A stretch of DNA of 64,000 nucleotides from Chytridium lagenaria (GCA_025449115.1 JAHLKC010000110.1:62001-126000); one strand, 5' to 3'. Shown: positions 38,203-50,653, numbered from the stretch's first letter. The notes: a model not told the origin generated them from the letters alone. Numbers and translations are program-made.

Positions 38203-39935
38203 TCATAACCGTGCCTCATCCTCCTCCTGCCCACCCAACGGCACAGCTCCCTCAATCAACAACGCATCCGAAGCCTCCGACCCCTTCCTTGTTCTTGACG
38301 CCATCCCCGACAACCCCCTTCGTCTCTCCCCCTCATCATCCGAGGTCAACGGCACCTCCACCACATTCGGGCAACGAGAGAAGAGAATCCACCCGGTGGT
38401 GTATCAATGGTTAGCCGGGATGCTGGGTTCATGCTGACTTCCGGTGACGACGTTGCGGATCTTGGTATAGGGTACCCTTGCGATGACCCCGAGTCAGAGT
38501 CTAACCGATGCGGTGATTCACGGTCAAACAGGGTTTGCGGATGTGTGTTGTAAGGGTACGCGCTGGAAGGTGGAAGGCGAGCTGCTGTGGGTTCCCGGTC
38601 ATCCAAAAAGGGTGAAGACCAGGGTTGGCGTTGCTGCTGCATGGACGGAGGGGTTTGATGGGAGATATGGGGGTGAAGGTCATCCTCGTACGCGGGTGAT
38701 GACGCGTTTGACGGTGTGACGATGACGGTGCCTGATTCGGAGACGTCGTGGATTCTCCTTGTTGATGGGGAGTGATGGGGTGAGATTTCATCTGTGGGAA
38801 TACCCGTGTAGTGGGAGGGATGGCTTGTGTGGTTGGTACCGTAACGGAGGGAGGAGGAGCGTTTTTTAAGGTTCATGTCCTTTGCGGCTTTAGCGGTTTG
38901 GAGGGAATAGGCGAAAAGCAGTGCCACACCGCCAATGATGACGAGGAATCCGACGAGGGCAGAGATGCCGTTGATGGCAGTGTCAAACATGAAATCACGG
39001 AGGAGAATGGCGGAGCAAAGGAGAGTGGCGGTTGTGAAAAAAACGTAGTAGATGGGAGTGACGATGGCGGTGGAGAATATATTGAGGGCCTTGTTGAGGT
39101 AATTGATCTGAAGCACTCCCGTGAGAACGACAAAAACCAAGAGAAGATACATGCTCCATTCCTTGAATTGGTTGGCTGACGGGTTGGCAAAGGTGTAGAC
39201 TACGGCTGAACCCAGACCTTGCATGGCCACCACTACAAAAGATCCCATGATGGAGCATATGGAGATGAATACGAGTGGCCATCGATCACCCCAACGCGGC
39301 GAGGCATAAAAGATCAAGTACGCCAAAATGATAGCGTTGATGAGAAAGTAAACAATAAAGATGGGATCAAGGGCTCTGCTCCAGAAACTTTGGAGGGTGG
39401 TGGTGGAGTTACTGGCTTGGTGCGTTGACGACAAGAAGAATGGCGCCGAGGATGCATTGAGCACATCCGATCTTTGCACTAAAGTTGAGCTTCTCCTTCA
39501 GGAAAAAGTCTGACATGATGGCAGAGATAACCACTGATACAGCACCGGAGGGGAGTGACAAGGATGGCGGGAGAGAAGGCGTAAGCGGCCACATTGCAGA
39601 GCTCACCAACAAGCACTAGTAATTTCCAAAGGTTAGAAGCTTTCCCAATATCACCAAGCCCATGATACATGCGGATAGTCTAAGCGAAACCACCCTCTAC
39701 CATCCATTTAAAAAACAGCAGATGTACTCACTCAGAATGAGTCCAGCCCACCACAATGGATTCTTGAGGTATCCATGACCTTCTCCAGGCTTTTATTATC
39801 AGCGATATTCGAGTCCAACAATCCTCTCTTCTTTAGCACAAAGGAGGCGCCAATGAGTAAAGCAGAGCTGAGAGCAAGTGTGATGCCCACAACCTTGTGC
39901 CATATCGGAAAATCGTTGACGTTTCCCGCTACCAT
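38203..39935 (-). CDS. NIPA-family magnesium transporter
   Basis: Multi-pass membrane protein of the NIPA (DUF803) family, whose members carry Mg2+ across plasma or endosomal membranes. ATG at 39935 gives MVAGNVNDFPIWHKVVGIT, then the first helix (LALSSALLIGASFVLKKRGL). Next is the family block GHGYLKNPLWWAGLIL and, after an intron near 39680-39730, LVGELCNVAAYAFSPAILVTPL with AVSVVISAIMSDFFLKEKLN. Later helices are in DPIFIVYFLINAIILAYLI, FISICSIMGSFVVVAMQGLG, and on to LVGFLVIIGGVALLFAYSL near 38880. A 170-residue disordered, Ser/Pro-rich cytosolic tail follows, normal for fungal homologues. Frame breaks near 39790, 39550, 39420 and 38365; the last moves the stop from 38346 to 38203, where the frame ends GGQEEDEARL. 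C-rich upstream sequence to about 40130 could encode an extra N-terminal exon. Confidence 0.85.
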
Positions 39936-40832
39936 GCTTTGGTGTCGCAATCAATGGAAAGGACGTCGCTGTGAATGGAGATAATGGCTGTTCGTTGGCG
40001 GCGTTGATAGTCTCGCTGGCTTGGATAGGGTAGTTGAAGACGGTGTCGCAACACGAGGCGACGATGAAGGAGATTAGAACGGAGAGAGTGTGGACGGAAG
40101 CGAGGGTGATGGTGATGGTTTGGGTGGGTTGATGACGCTAGCCGAAGGGATATGAAAACGATGATGGCCTCACGCCTAGACGGTGCTCCTTTTGGTGCCT
40201 ACCCGTAAAAGGGGGCTGTCGTTAATAATGATAAAATATTTTTAATTAGTAAAATGAAATTAATTTGTGGGTTGTGAAGCAGACACTAACAAGTCTACAG
40301 GCGATGGCATCCATCACATCACTCCTCGTCTAAATTTAGACTCAAAATGTCAACAGTAAATAGAAAAGTTTGTATTACCAAAGAGATATCTCGGAGATTT
40401 TGTACAAAATGCTCAAAGAATACTCACCAACACAAAGATTTCTTTGAGTGATCGACATTTTGATCACTCCCCCAAAAAAAGTATAAATAGCAAAGGCCCC
40501 AAGCATCTCCCCCCATTTCCAGCAAAACCCACATCCACCCCTTAAGTAGTAATGTAAGTCCTGCTGCGGGAATGCTATCGACAACTCCCTCCCATCCCCG
40601 TTTCTACTTTCTCTCCGTCTCTCCCTCCCTTGCGTCAATGCCTTGTCTTTCGTGGGTTTGAGGCAGATGTCTCCAGCTCATTCCGCATCGATGGGATGGG
40701 AAGGCACGGATGAGTTGCAGCTTTCACATCTTGTATCGATTCTTATTCTCACTATCCTGTCCGATGAAATGAGTTCTTATTATGCCTTCATCGATTGGAG
40801 ATCAGCTTATAAATAACCTTCTTCAGATTGTC
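39936..40832. other. divergent promoter region of NIPA and the GPI-anchored gene
   Basis: The first 200 bases may hold an upstream NIPA exon (hydrophobic frame on the minus strand). The rest is AT-rich with C/T-rich tracts near 40500-40630 and no recognisable gene. Confidence 0.4.
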
Positions 40833-41062
40833 ATGCTCGGACTCGTCAAGCTCGCTGCCCTCGTGTCTGCCTTTGCTGCCTCTGCCATTGCCCAGGGCAC
40901 CTCCAACATTGAGCAGGGCTGCGTCACCAACTACGATGCCAACGTTGACTACTTCCCTGTGAAGGCCGATGCCACCCGTAAGTCTCGACCATCTCTTTAA
41001 GTCACCTTTTTCTTTTTCCAAGTGATGATGAGGTGTCTTGAATGCTTTGACGCCCTCGGAAT

Positions 41063-41101
<39 letters not shown>

Positions 41102-42698
41102 CATTTTTCCCAATGGCTGATGTTGTATCACTTTGGACCATTTTGGTTTGACTAACCGCCGGTACTTGCTCATCCTTATTTATCCGTCAATAGGCTTTGA
41201 GTCTGGATCCTCCATCAAGATCACCTACCCAGCTCGCAACTACAAAATCGTCAACAACACCCTCACCGGTGAGGTCATCGTCCTCTACCAGTGTGGTACT
41301 CCCCTCCCCCCTGCGTCTGTCCTTGCCACTGCCAACGTTACTCTCCCTGTCCCTGCTCGCTCCGTCTCTATCAGTGACACTACCTCGTTAACCTACCTTG
41401 ACCTCCTCGGCAAGATCAACAATGTCCAATACACCACCGGTGGTGCCCAGTTCATTGTCGACTCGTGCATCCAGTCCTTCAACGGCATCAAGGACACCAA
41501 CGCTACTGAGACTGTCGCTCAAGCCCAAATCAACTCCACTGACGTCTTCTTCCAATTCTTCAGCACTCTCAACACCAACAACTCTGTGACTTTCCCCGCC
41601 ACCACCGACAAGACCAACCTTAACGTAAGGAACTATTGAAACGTTTCTCATAGTTTTTGCTCACACTTTTATATGTATAGCGTGTCGACTGGATCAGCTT
41701 CATCGGCGCTTTCTTCAACCTTGAGGCTAAGGCCAACTCCCTCGTTGCCCAAATCAAAGACAACTATGCCTGTGTCTCCAAGGCCGCCATTGCCGCTGCC
41801 CCTGCTCCTCGCAAGACTGTTGCCATTCTCGAGTACAATTCCCCCTCCCAATTCAACAACAACACTGCCTCATGGGTCATCAACAACCAGAACTACCTCC
41901 TTAACCTTATTCAAGATGCTGGAGCTTCCGCCTTTGTTCCTACCGGAGTTACCCCTACCCAGCGCTCCACTGGCACCCAATACATTTTCACTTCTACCGC
42001 TGACCTCGCCAAGGCCTTGACTGGCGCTGACTTTGCCATTGACCTCACCTACGACGCTGACTCTATTGAGGAGACCTACAAGAACTATGGCTTCACTGCT
42101 TCTTCCGACATTGCCTTTATCAAGAACAAACAAATCTACAGCCCTAACAAGATTGTCAACTCTGTCGGTGGATCTGGTACGTTGTTGCGTCATTTCTCAC
42201 ATTTACTTGCATTTGCCGACTTTTATTTCTTTGAAAGCGAACCTTTTTTTTATACTCGTTTACGCCTTTGTTTCTTCGCTCCTTTTCTGCATACGCTGCC
42301 TCTTCCATTTTACCTTCGTTTTATTACTTACCGCCGTTCTTCATTGCTACCGTTAAATAGCTTTCTACGAGGAGGCCGTCCCTCTCCAAAACATTGTTCT
42401 TTCCGACATTGCCTCCATCATCCGTCCCGACCTCCTCTCCTCCTACACCCGCAGGTACTTTAGGAACCTCGAGGGTGAGGCAGTTTCCCTCTCTGCCTCC
42501 TCCAACTGCGCCAACGTCAACGTTTTGGCCACTGGAACCCCCGTCCGTACCGCGACCTGCCCTGCTGCCCTTGCCACCACCACTGCTGCTGTTAACACTG
42601 CTACCGCAACCACCACCCCGAAGTCTAACGCTGCTGGGTTGAAGGTTGGAGGTGTTGTGGCTGCCATTGTTGCTGTCGCGGCTGTTGTCGTTGCGTAG
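40833..42698 (+). CDS. GPI-anchored periplasmic-binding-protein-like secreted protein
   Basis: The start ATG at 40833 opens a clean signal peptide (MLGLVKLAALVSAFAASAIA, cleavage before QGTS). Introns 40978-41193, 41625-41680 and 42177-42360 keep frame. The mature protein has SSIKITYPARNYKIVNNTL followed by VIVLYQCGTPLPP. In fungal secreted proteins this pair of blocks marks a family resembling bacterial siderophore-binding periplasmic proteins. Later blocks are RVDWISFIGAFFNLEAKANS, an Asn-rich region with several NxT/S sites, and FYEEAVPLQNIVLSDIASI. The end has a Thr/Ala-rich stalk and a hydrophobic tail (GLKVGGVVAAIVAVAAVVVA), consistent with GPI attachment. I saw no frame break here, which makes it one of the cleanest genes in the window. 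Ligand is unknown; iron-chelate capture at the cell surface is a guess from the fold family. Confidence 0.75.
41066..41101 (+). repeat. T36 homopolymer in an intron
   Basis: Thirty-six consecutive T in the first intron (40978-41193) of the GPI-anchored gene. Length is unlikely to be reliable in any sequencing read. Confidence 0.9.
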
Positions 42699-43306
42699 AT
42701 GTTGTTTGCAGTCACCCATATCCCTTTTTTTTGTATAACCTCTTTTTTCCGTGTCCTTGTTTTCGCTGGCTCGTAATCTTGTCGCTCATTTGTTTTATCA
42801 GCAGCCATTACAGTAATAATTCCATCATGCCTTTTTTTTTAATTGATTCTTGCTCGTTTTTGATAAATTCCCGGTTATACGCAACCAATTTACTACGTAT
42901 GCTTTCACCATATTACGTGTAATTCCCCTTACGGCAGGTAACTATCTTGATTACGCCCACAACGCTCGAAAACTTATTCACATAAACATCACCTATACAA
43001 CAGAATGCGTTTCGCGGCGATACCGATTTATTTGGCGAGTGGTGTTGTATATATCTGGATTTGGATATTGAAGAGTTTATTCTGCAGAGAGCGTTGGTTT
43101 CCGTTGGAGTTTCTGCAAGGAATCCGAGAATGTTACGTGCATTTCTTGGTTAAACGCGATATTGTTTATGTGTTCCAACGCATAACTGCTGACGCCAGCT
43201 CTTGTTTTAGTTCTTAAAACCACATCTTTCTAGCGGGTTCTGTGCAATCGAACTACGGATGGACAACGGCTGCACGAAGCGGTTTCTTTTTTTTTGGTCC
43301 AGCATC
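42699..43306. other. intergenic, no gene seen
   Basis: 3' UTR of the preceding gene and promoter of the GATA-finger gene. AT-rich, no frames with domain content. Confidence 0.5.
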
Positions 43307-46300
43307 ATGGAAATTTCTGCACCACCACCACAACCCAACGACGAAGGGGCGGCCGACGCCAATGCTGCAGCGCCCTCCGAAGCTTCAAAAGTTAAACGTA
43401 CCTACAAGAGACGCTTGCCTCAAGTCACCAAGGATGGAAAGAATTGGGGGCTTTCTTCTTCAAACTTGGACTTAAGCAAGCCTATACCAACGTAACCTCC
43501 AAACCTACCAACGCCTTGCTCATTTTTAACAGAACCTTTTGTAAACAGCCCCGCCATCACCATCCTTGAAGCCTTAACCCAATCCCGCAAAAACTGGTCA
43601 ACCCATGCCTTTGTCCGCCGTCCCACTCCTGCCCCGGATATTCCTCAGTTTGATCTCGGTCCAGCAACAGCCATCATCGGTCCGCACATTTTCGCGAGCA
43701 CGCGGTTTTGGAAGGTCGTCTGGCCACAGACCTATGGTGAAGACGAAGACGGTGATGTTACTGTACCGCCAACTGCACAGCCAGGCTTTCGACCGTTCAC
43801 ATCATTTCCAGGACAGATGCAGGGCTATGGATGGCCACCTCCGGGCATGCAGGGTGGGAGGCCTGTGTTTGGACCGGGTATGGCATTGCCACCTGGTGCG
43901 ATGATTACGGGTGCTCCTAATGGAGTGCCCATGCCAATGTCTGCGCTCCTGGAACTTCAATGCCTATGTCGATGCTTCCACCCATGACCCCAATCTCCAC
44001 ATCGACGCTTCCTTCAGGAGTCGGAGGTTCTGGATCTTTTTTAACGATGCCAATCCCTGCACATGCAACTGAAATGCCTAAATCGTTGCTTCCACCGCCT
44101 AATCCGACTGCTCTACCTCCAAGGCCCAGACCACCTCCCACTTCGTCCGCGCGTCCACCTGGATCCACACCCATTTCCTCAACACTTCCGCCAAATCCAA
44201 TACTATCTGGCGAAAGACCTTCATCATCGACGCCGCGGCCTCCATCTGGTGTTGGAACGCAAGAGAGACCGCCACCGCAACCCACTCCAATGCATTTACC
44301 CTCCGGCGTTCATCCACAACCCGGTGGAGCTGCACCCCAACAGCCTACCACCGCCGCCACGCGACCGCAACAACCTCCCATTGTTTCTATTATAAACCCT
44401 TCCCCTACACCAACTCAACCATCCACACCCTTCGCTCCCGTTAACGCTCCGACACGACCCCCTCAACCGCGTCCGCCTGTCACAACTTATCCACCGCCGT
44501 CCACAACATTTACATACCCGCAATACCCCCTCGTGTACCTTACGACGACTCACAATTGAAACCGCGGAAACCCCGGCCTAAAAGAAGTAAAGTCGAGGTG
44601 GTGTTTGCATTTGCAGAGACGCCAGATCTGAGGTTCTCGGTACCAAAAAACATGTTGTTTGATGTCACAGCCCGAGGGAACTTGCATGATGTGAGGCTAA
44701 TGTCTTCTTTCTATATGATGCTGACAATGGTTTTATTTAGATTATATTTGCTTTTGAGCTGCCGATGATTACGAATCAATCAAGAAAGATGGTGCCGCAT
44801 CAGCCTGTTGTGATGCATCTTACGGGCGCTTCCCCTTTACTGCTTGCGGCGTTGCAGGAGACGGTTGCAGGGACATCGGCGGTGCTGAAAGCCATGCAAG
44901 CAAAGGTAGCGTTTCACTTTTTCTTCATATGTCTGAGGCTTTACATTTTAGATGGAAAGATACCCATTCCATTGCACTATGATGATTGACTATGTCCCAA
45001 ACCCAGTCATGAAACGCCCAGAACCTGAACTGCCGCCACCCAATGAAGAGGTAATTTTTACTTTTGTTTATATAACTCACCATTTCAGATTCAATCAACC
45101 GAAACTTCAGCCAAGCTCCAAAGCTCCTCCTCTACTGTTCGTTCATCCGCTTTACCCTCCACATCAACGTCGACTTCCTCCAGAGTCCGCGTCAGACCAC
45201 GGTCTGGGGGTGACCTTCCTAACTCGAAAAGGAGACGGTCTGAACCGAAACCGGAGAGTGTTTTAAGGACGGCTAGGAGACGGTCTGCGGCTGCTGCGGC
45301 TGCTGCGTTGAAGGAGAGTTTGGAGGCGGCAAAAGTGGCGCCTGTGGGTGGGGAGAGTGTGTCCCCGATAGGACAGGGTAAAAGTGTGAAGCAGGTTAAA
45401 CCTGGACCGGTGGTTGCGGAGGATGTGAATGTGGGTGAGACTGTGAGTGTGAGGAAGTCGACGAGGGTCAAGGCGCCGTGGAAACCTGTTGTGGATTCTG
45501 TGACTAATGACGAGGAGGAGGAGGAGGAAGATGAGGACGAGGTTATTCCGGTGCCGAGTGCGAAAGGGGTGAGGAGTGGAGGACGTGGGAGTGGTGCTAC
45601 AGTAGAACCTATGGATGGAGTTGAGATGGTTGATGATGCGGTTGAGGTTACGAAAACGCCTGTGCCGAATCGGGGAGGGCGGAGAGGGGGTCGTGGAGGT
45701 CGGCTTGGAACAACTCCTCGGACGCCTGTTCCCACTCAGGCGGCTGTTGTTATGATTGAAGCGGAGGCTACCGGTAGTGAAGATGTGACTACTGTGACGG
45801 CCGATGTGGTCACACCGAGGCGTGGTGGAAGGAGAGGAGGGCGATCTTTGTTGTCTGCGTCTGTTGAGAAGCCTGATACCACTGCTGCTGAGGATTCAGG
45901 TGTTGTTGCAGAGACTCCGGTTTTAGAGCATGGTGGAAGGAGATCTGGACGATTCACTGTGCCTGTAGTCACCCCTCCTGTTGCTGTAGTCAAGAATGAT
46001 GAGGAAGTTGTTGTTGCAGCTACACCCACATCAGCCCGAGGAGGTAGAAGACCTGGTCGACCCCCACGTGTGAAAGCCGATGTGGTCACACCAGGGCGTG
46101 GTGGAAGGAGAGGAGGACGATCTTTGCTGTCTGCTTCTGTTGAGAAACCTGATGCCACTGCTGCTGAGGATTCAGGTGTTGTTGCAGCGACTGTGGGAAG
46201 GAGATCTGGACGATTCACTGTACCTGTGGACCCCTCCTGTTGCTGTAGTCAAGAATGATGAGGAAGTTGTTGTTGCAGCTACACCCACATCAGCTCGAGG

Positions 46301-48098
46301 AGGTAGAAGACCTGGTCGACCCCCACGTGTGAAACCTGCGGTCACGCCCGCCGCTACTGGTATTGTTGAAGATGTTGTCGTTGCTACCCCTGTTTTGACG
46401 GGGAGGAGACCTGGACGGCCTCCGCGTGTGGTGCCTGCTGACACGCCTGGCTTTATTGTTAGGAAGGCGATGGGGCTGTTACTGCCACCCGACGTCAACG
46501 GGGAGGAGACCTGGACGGCCTCGGGACGTGGGGGTGCGCTTCATCCTGTTGTAGTAGCTACGGCTGCTCCAGTTAGGGGAAGAGGAGGGGAAGGGGTTTG
46601 GGCGTGGAAGAGGAGCTGTCACTGCTGGTTTGACAAGGACGACGAGAGTTACAAGGGGGATGGAGTCTATTACAGATGCTATCGGAGTTGTAGTGACTGT
46701 TGATGCTGTGAAGAGGGGTGGAGGGGTTGGAAGGCCGAGGGGACGCGGAAGAGGGGGACGGACGGGATTGACGGGCAAAGCTGTTGAATTTGTGAAGATG
46801 GAGGTTGCAAAGACGGTTGAATTGGGTGTTGTTGCGAAAAGATGTGGTGTTTGTGGGGCTACAAGACGCCGCTTTGGAGGACAGGTGGGTTTCATGGTGT
46901 TTTTTTTTTGTTTTTTTTTGCGTCAGTCTTTTTTTATCTTCTGAGCGGAGTGACCATTTGTTGCTTTTCGTAAAATGTTTCAGTGGTTGATGATTTACTG
47001 TTCTGCTTTTGTTTTTGTTAATTAGGTCCTAGTGGTCATCGCACGCTTTGTAACGCGTGTGGCATGAGGTGGGCAAAAGGGAAATTGGTGATTTCTGTGG
47101 CATCAAAAGACGCGGTCGCGTCGCCTACGGCTGAGGCAGTCGAGGGTGTTGACAGTGAAATGGTTAGGGCGAAAGAGGAGATTGTGGAAGAGTCTATTAG
47201 AAACTCTGGAGTTATGGAAGGTCGAGCAGGAGATGAAGATGTTGTGATGGGAGATGGTGCGGATGGTGGCGATGCAGCGGGAAAGGCTGGGGAGGTGGTT
47301 TTGGAGAGTGATGGAGATCAACATAGGGAGGAGATGGGACAGGACGGTGTTGAGGATTTGGCTGAGAATGAAAATGGGGAGGAGAGAGCGGAGGGAGGTG
47401 ACGATGAGAAGATGGATGGTGATGAAGGTTGTGATGAAGAACTTTTGAAGGAGGGTCATGTGGAAGGAGATGATGAGCGTGTTTTCGGGGAGGAAATGCC
47501 TGTTGAAGGGGATGAAGAGGATGCTGGTGGGGAAGAAGAACATTACGAAGGCGATGAAGAGGAGGAAGAGGTGTTGAAGGAGATGAAGAGTATATTGCAG
47601 GGAATGACGACGAGGACTACGTCGAAGGGGATGAAGAGGGCCTTTTGAAGGCGATGAGGAAGAAGGGCCTATTGAAGTCGACGAAGAAGAACTCTTGGAA
47701 GATCACGGTCATTATGATGAAGACGATGACGAAGAGTTTTCTGAAGGAGAGCATCGCCAAGGTGACGGCAGTAACGTTCCTCACGACGATGCCTTTGTTG
47801 ACGCCGAAGAGCACTTTGGCGATGACGATGAAGACGACAAAGCCGACGACGATGACGTTACTGGTGTCACAACGGGTGGGAAGAGGAGACTTATGATGAC
47901 GATGCCACTGGACGCACTGAGGATGATGAGGATGAGACCACTGGTCCTGTGGACGATGATGATGAATTGGAGGATGCGATGGCGGAAGAGGATGAGGAGA
48001 GTGAGGGAGTTGATGAGGAGGAGGTTGTGACGTATTTTGTGGATGGAGAAGAAGACGAGGAGGAGGATGAAGATGATTTTGAGAGTGAAGGCTTTTAA
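43307..48098 (+). CDS. GATA-type zinc finger and AT-hook nuclear protein
   Basis: Probable chromatin-associated or transcription factor. It starts MEISAPPPQPNDEG at 43307; intron 43492-43548 leads into PAITILEALTQSRKNW and GPHIFASTRFWKVVWP. A Pro-rich stretch of about 200 residues follows (43900-44540). A folded middle then reads VEVVFAFAETPDLRF and IIFAFELPMITNQ across intron ends near 44690 and 44741. The large exon from about 45090 carries repeated GGRRGGR and AT-hook GRRPGRPPR motifs. The GATA finger is split by intron 46885-47025: CGVCGAT and TPLWRTG on the left (one frame break near 46865), GPSGHRTLCNACGMRW on the right, giving a CX2C...CX2C zinc site. The tail is about 330 residues of Asp/Glu-rich repeats ending DDFESEGF at 48098. 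Other frame breaks lie near 44545, 46235, 46600 and 47640. Acidic tail plus AT-hooks suggests nucleosome contact (inference). The specific complex is unknown. Confidence 0.75.
45800..46334 (+). repeat. 276-bp tandem duplication of the AT-hook module
   Basis: Copy 1 begins at 45800 (GCCGATGTGGTCACACC) and copy 2 at 46076 with the same words; the second ends about 46334, slightly shorter. Each copy encodes one GGRRGGRSLLSASVEKPD block, one GRRSGRFTVPV block and one GGRRPGRPPRVK hook. Copy 2 lacks a short piece and contains a frame break near 46235. Confidence 0.9.
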
Positions 48099-49934
48099 GC
48101 CATTTGTGGATATGCCGCGGTGTTTTCGTGAATGTGTATATTTTGAGTGCCAGGAGCTAATTATGAATATAATTTTTCTTTGCGTGTTTAACAATGTGAC
48201 CGGCAGCGTTTGTTTATCAACCTTTGCAGCGTTTTGATCTGCAAAGGAACGAAGGTGTCGTTCTTAACAAACACCATCACTCGCTCCATTCTTCAACACT
48301 CAACCCTGTACAGGTGTTTTCCTTATCCACCGTTATCCTACGCCGTCCCATCAAAGAAATCATATTGAATGCAGGTTTACTGGGAGTATCGGCCGTTTGT
48401 AGGATTGCCAGAGAAACCACTGGATGCTGAAGCTGGATTGTTGTGGAAGGAGCACTAAATGTCCTACTTCATGATCCAATAAGGACGTATTCAGGGTATA
48501 TAAAATCGTAACAAGTGTTTTTATTTCTTTTCATATCATTAACGTTTTTAGAATGGCAAATAGGTGGAGATGGAGAGATAGATGGACAGATGGAGAGATG
48601 GAGAGAAAGTAGATGCGATTGGGTTGGTGTGGATCGAGAGGATGGAGTGGGGTAGAAGGCTGAAGGAGAAGAAAAGTTGGATCAAGGAAACAGTGTATAT
48701 TCGGAATGACAGGTGGCCGGTACCCCCATTGCACGGCCGAGGATCTCTCCTCGACAATGCGGATCGGAAGCCGTTGTATAATTCCAACCCTCTTTGCTCA
48801 CGGGAACGAATCAACAGCGATAGAAGCGCAATCAACTAACAAATGGAGCAGTTGTCACGTCAGTGACGATTAAGATGGTTTGAAAGGAAAGGGGGAATGG
48901 GCCTATTTATAGGCAAAAGTGAGTGAGGTGGATCACGTGATCGAAATTATATTCTCGTCAATTACTTGACAATTACTTTTTTTTTCTTTTCAAAAACAAA
49001 TGAAAAAGAAAATCCCGACAAACCATTGACAACTCCAGTCCCATTTTTGGTGTCATTCAATATTTATTTATTTACTGTTCAGAACTTCGGACCGATGAGA
49101 CCGTGCAGTCTGTCTAAAGCCGGCTGTTGCGAAGCAAGAGCATGTATTTAACAATGTACAATAATCCATATAAAACTTTTTAGCTCTTACGAATTAAGGT
49201 AGTTAGCTGGCGCTGGAAAGTCTGGTACATATAAGTATTAATAGCTCTTGCACGCTTATGGAAGCGAAAAAATACTTTGAAAACTACCAACTTTACATGT
49301 ATCAGTGCAATGATGATGGAGGGAGTTACAATGTATTATTCAATAAAGGGTACCGGTCTACGTGAAGACCAATATGTTTATTGTATTGTGTGTGTCAGAT
49401 TATACACGGGGAGGAGGCAGAGCAGTGTGCCTTGTACAGGGTGAGTGATGTGCAGGCTGACACGTCTGACGCGTATTGACGCGTTCTGACCTTGTAAATC
49501 TCCATCACTTTCCTTTCCCCAGCCACTCTACGGACTTCTCGAGTGATCAACTGTCACATTGATTTAGGACATGTTGCGTCAGGCCTCTGAGTGTGGATTC
49601 CAAATGTAGTTCTCTTTTTGATATGAACCCATCCACTGCAGAAGGTCAATACAATTATATCAGAGGGAGTGCCATACATGTATTCACTTTCTCATTAAAG
49701 ACAAAATCATGATGACTTCTGAAGAGCTCGCTGGTGGGCGGTCTAGTGGCTTGAGAAATAGAATGAAGAGGCTCGTGACATGGTTATGGGGTAAGGACGT
49801 TATGATGTTTGGGATTTGACACAATTATTACTGATAAGCACCATTTAAGTTACTCACTTTCTCTCCCTCTCATAATCATAATCCTGGGGCCGGGAGATTC
49901 AATGGTCATCAAGTTTTGCTCCCAGTGTTAGGAG
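48099..49934. other. gene-poor intergenic region before the Copia element
   Basis: About 1.8 kb with no supportable gene. It marks the change from gene-dense to repeat-bearing sequence. Contains a GA-rich microsatellite at 48555-48613 and TTTATAGG and ATCACGTGAT words near 48905-48940. No tRNA gene found. Confidence 0.5.
48555..48613 (+). repeat. imperfect (GGAGAT)n microsatellite
   Basis: Imperfect repeats of TGGAGA and TGGACAGA-like words, purine-rich on the + strand. Confidence 0.75.
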
Positions 49935-50006
49935 TGATGAGAGATATGATGTGTTGAGTGTTACACTATAATACATGAATATAGGGCAAGAAAGATAGTC
50001 ACAACA
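49935..50006 (-). repeat. 3' LTR, short form (72 bp)
   Basis: It starts TGTTGTGACTATC on the minus strand right after the polypurine tract and ends ATATCTCTCATCA. Its ends match those of the other LTR (CTTGCCC-type word near the start, ACATCATA near the end), but the middle 170 or so bases are missing relative to it. Confidence 0.65.
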
Positions 50007-50024
50007 CCCCCTTCCCCATCTTCC
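50007..50024 (-). other. polypurine tract
   Basis: On the minus strand GGAAGATGGGGAAGGGGG abuts the TG start of the 3' LTR without a gap, the position of the plus-strand DNA primer in LTR elements. Confidence 0.75.
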
Positions 50025-50350
50025 GCAGGAAGTCCAAGAGCAAAAACCCAATGCCAAAACGGAGTAACGTGAATTGGGAAGAGGTAGAGATTTGTGAAGA
50101 TATCAGCAATCATCTCTTTGGTAGGAGGTATGTAGCGAAATTTCCTTTGACGCAACACTTCTATGCCATAGCCAATAATGGGCAGGAGTTGGTCGTTGGC
50201 GCACGTAATTTCCGGGGCAGAGCCAGGGGAGTAGGAATGATAATTGATGAACCAAGTACAATCATTGCAAATATGCAAGGAGGACCCACTGTCAGTAGAC
50301 AAGACCGAACAAAGAAGAATCACCTGATGCGGCAAGGAAAGTATGGTCAA
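50025..50350 (-). pseudogene. Copia protease start fused to RNase H end
   Basis: The open frame begins with the aspartic protease active site, DSGSSLHICND (Asp codon at about 50293), and goes through ITCANDQLLPIIGYG. After about 50155 it becomes FRYIPPTKEMIADIFT followed by a FALGL ending. The second part matches the conserved end of Copia RNase H (YxPTxxxxADxxT then a terminal LGL). The two normally lie more than 1,000 residues apart. One continuous frame across the join implies a precise internal deletion. Confidence 0.75.
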
Positions 50351-50653
50351 TATGAAGTTTAGATGACGACACGTCTATTTGGGGGGGAGTATAAAACATC
50401 CCCCGAACAAACCAAAGCATGATATGCCGATATCCCACGTGATGTATGGGAGAAAGCAGGTCGACCAGATAAACCAGAATGCGCGGCGGGAATGTATGAG
50501 ATTGGTAGGATGGAGTCAACCTAAAAAAATGAAAGGAAGAAGGAGGAGAAGTAGGAAGGACATTAGCGCCGCATACGACGATAAAAGGAGGAGTACGACG
50601 TGAACCACCAATGAAACAGCAAGGAGCAGCAAGACAAGGGAAAGGATAGAGCT

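Noticed and set aside
43960..44559. Collagen- or extensin-like secreted protein
   Set aside because: The Pro-rich frame is continuous with the upstream and downstream exons of the GATA-finger gene and has no signal peptide.
47103..47543. Hydrophobic minus-strand frame, 146 codons
   Set aside because: Antisense of the Asp/Glu-rich tail of the GATA-finger protein; acidic codons read backwards give Leu/Ile/Phe.
50051..50362. Open frame on + strand opposite the Copia protease
   Set aside because: It is the antisense shadow of the protease/RNase H frame, which carries the family motifs.
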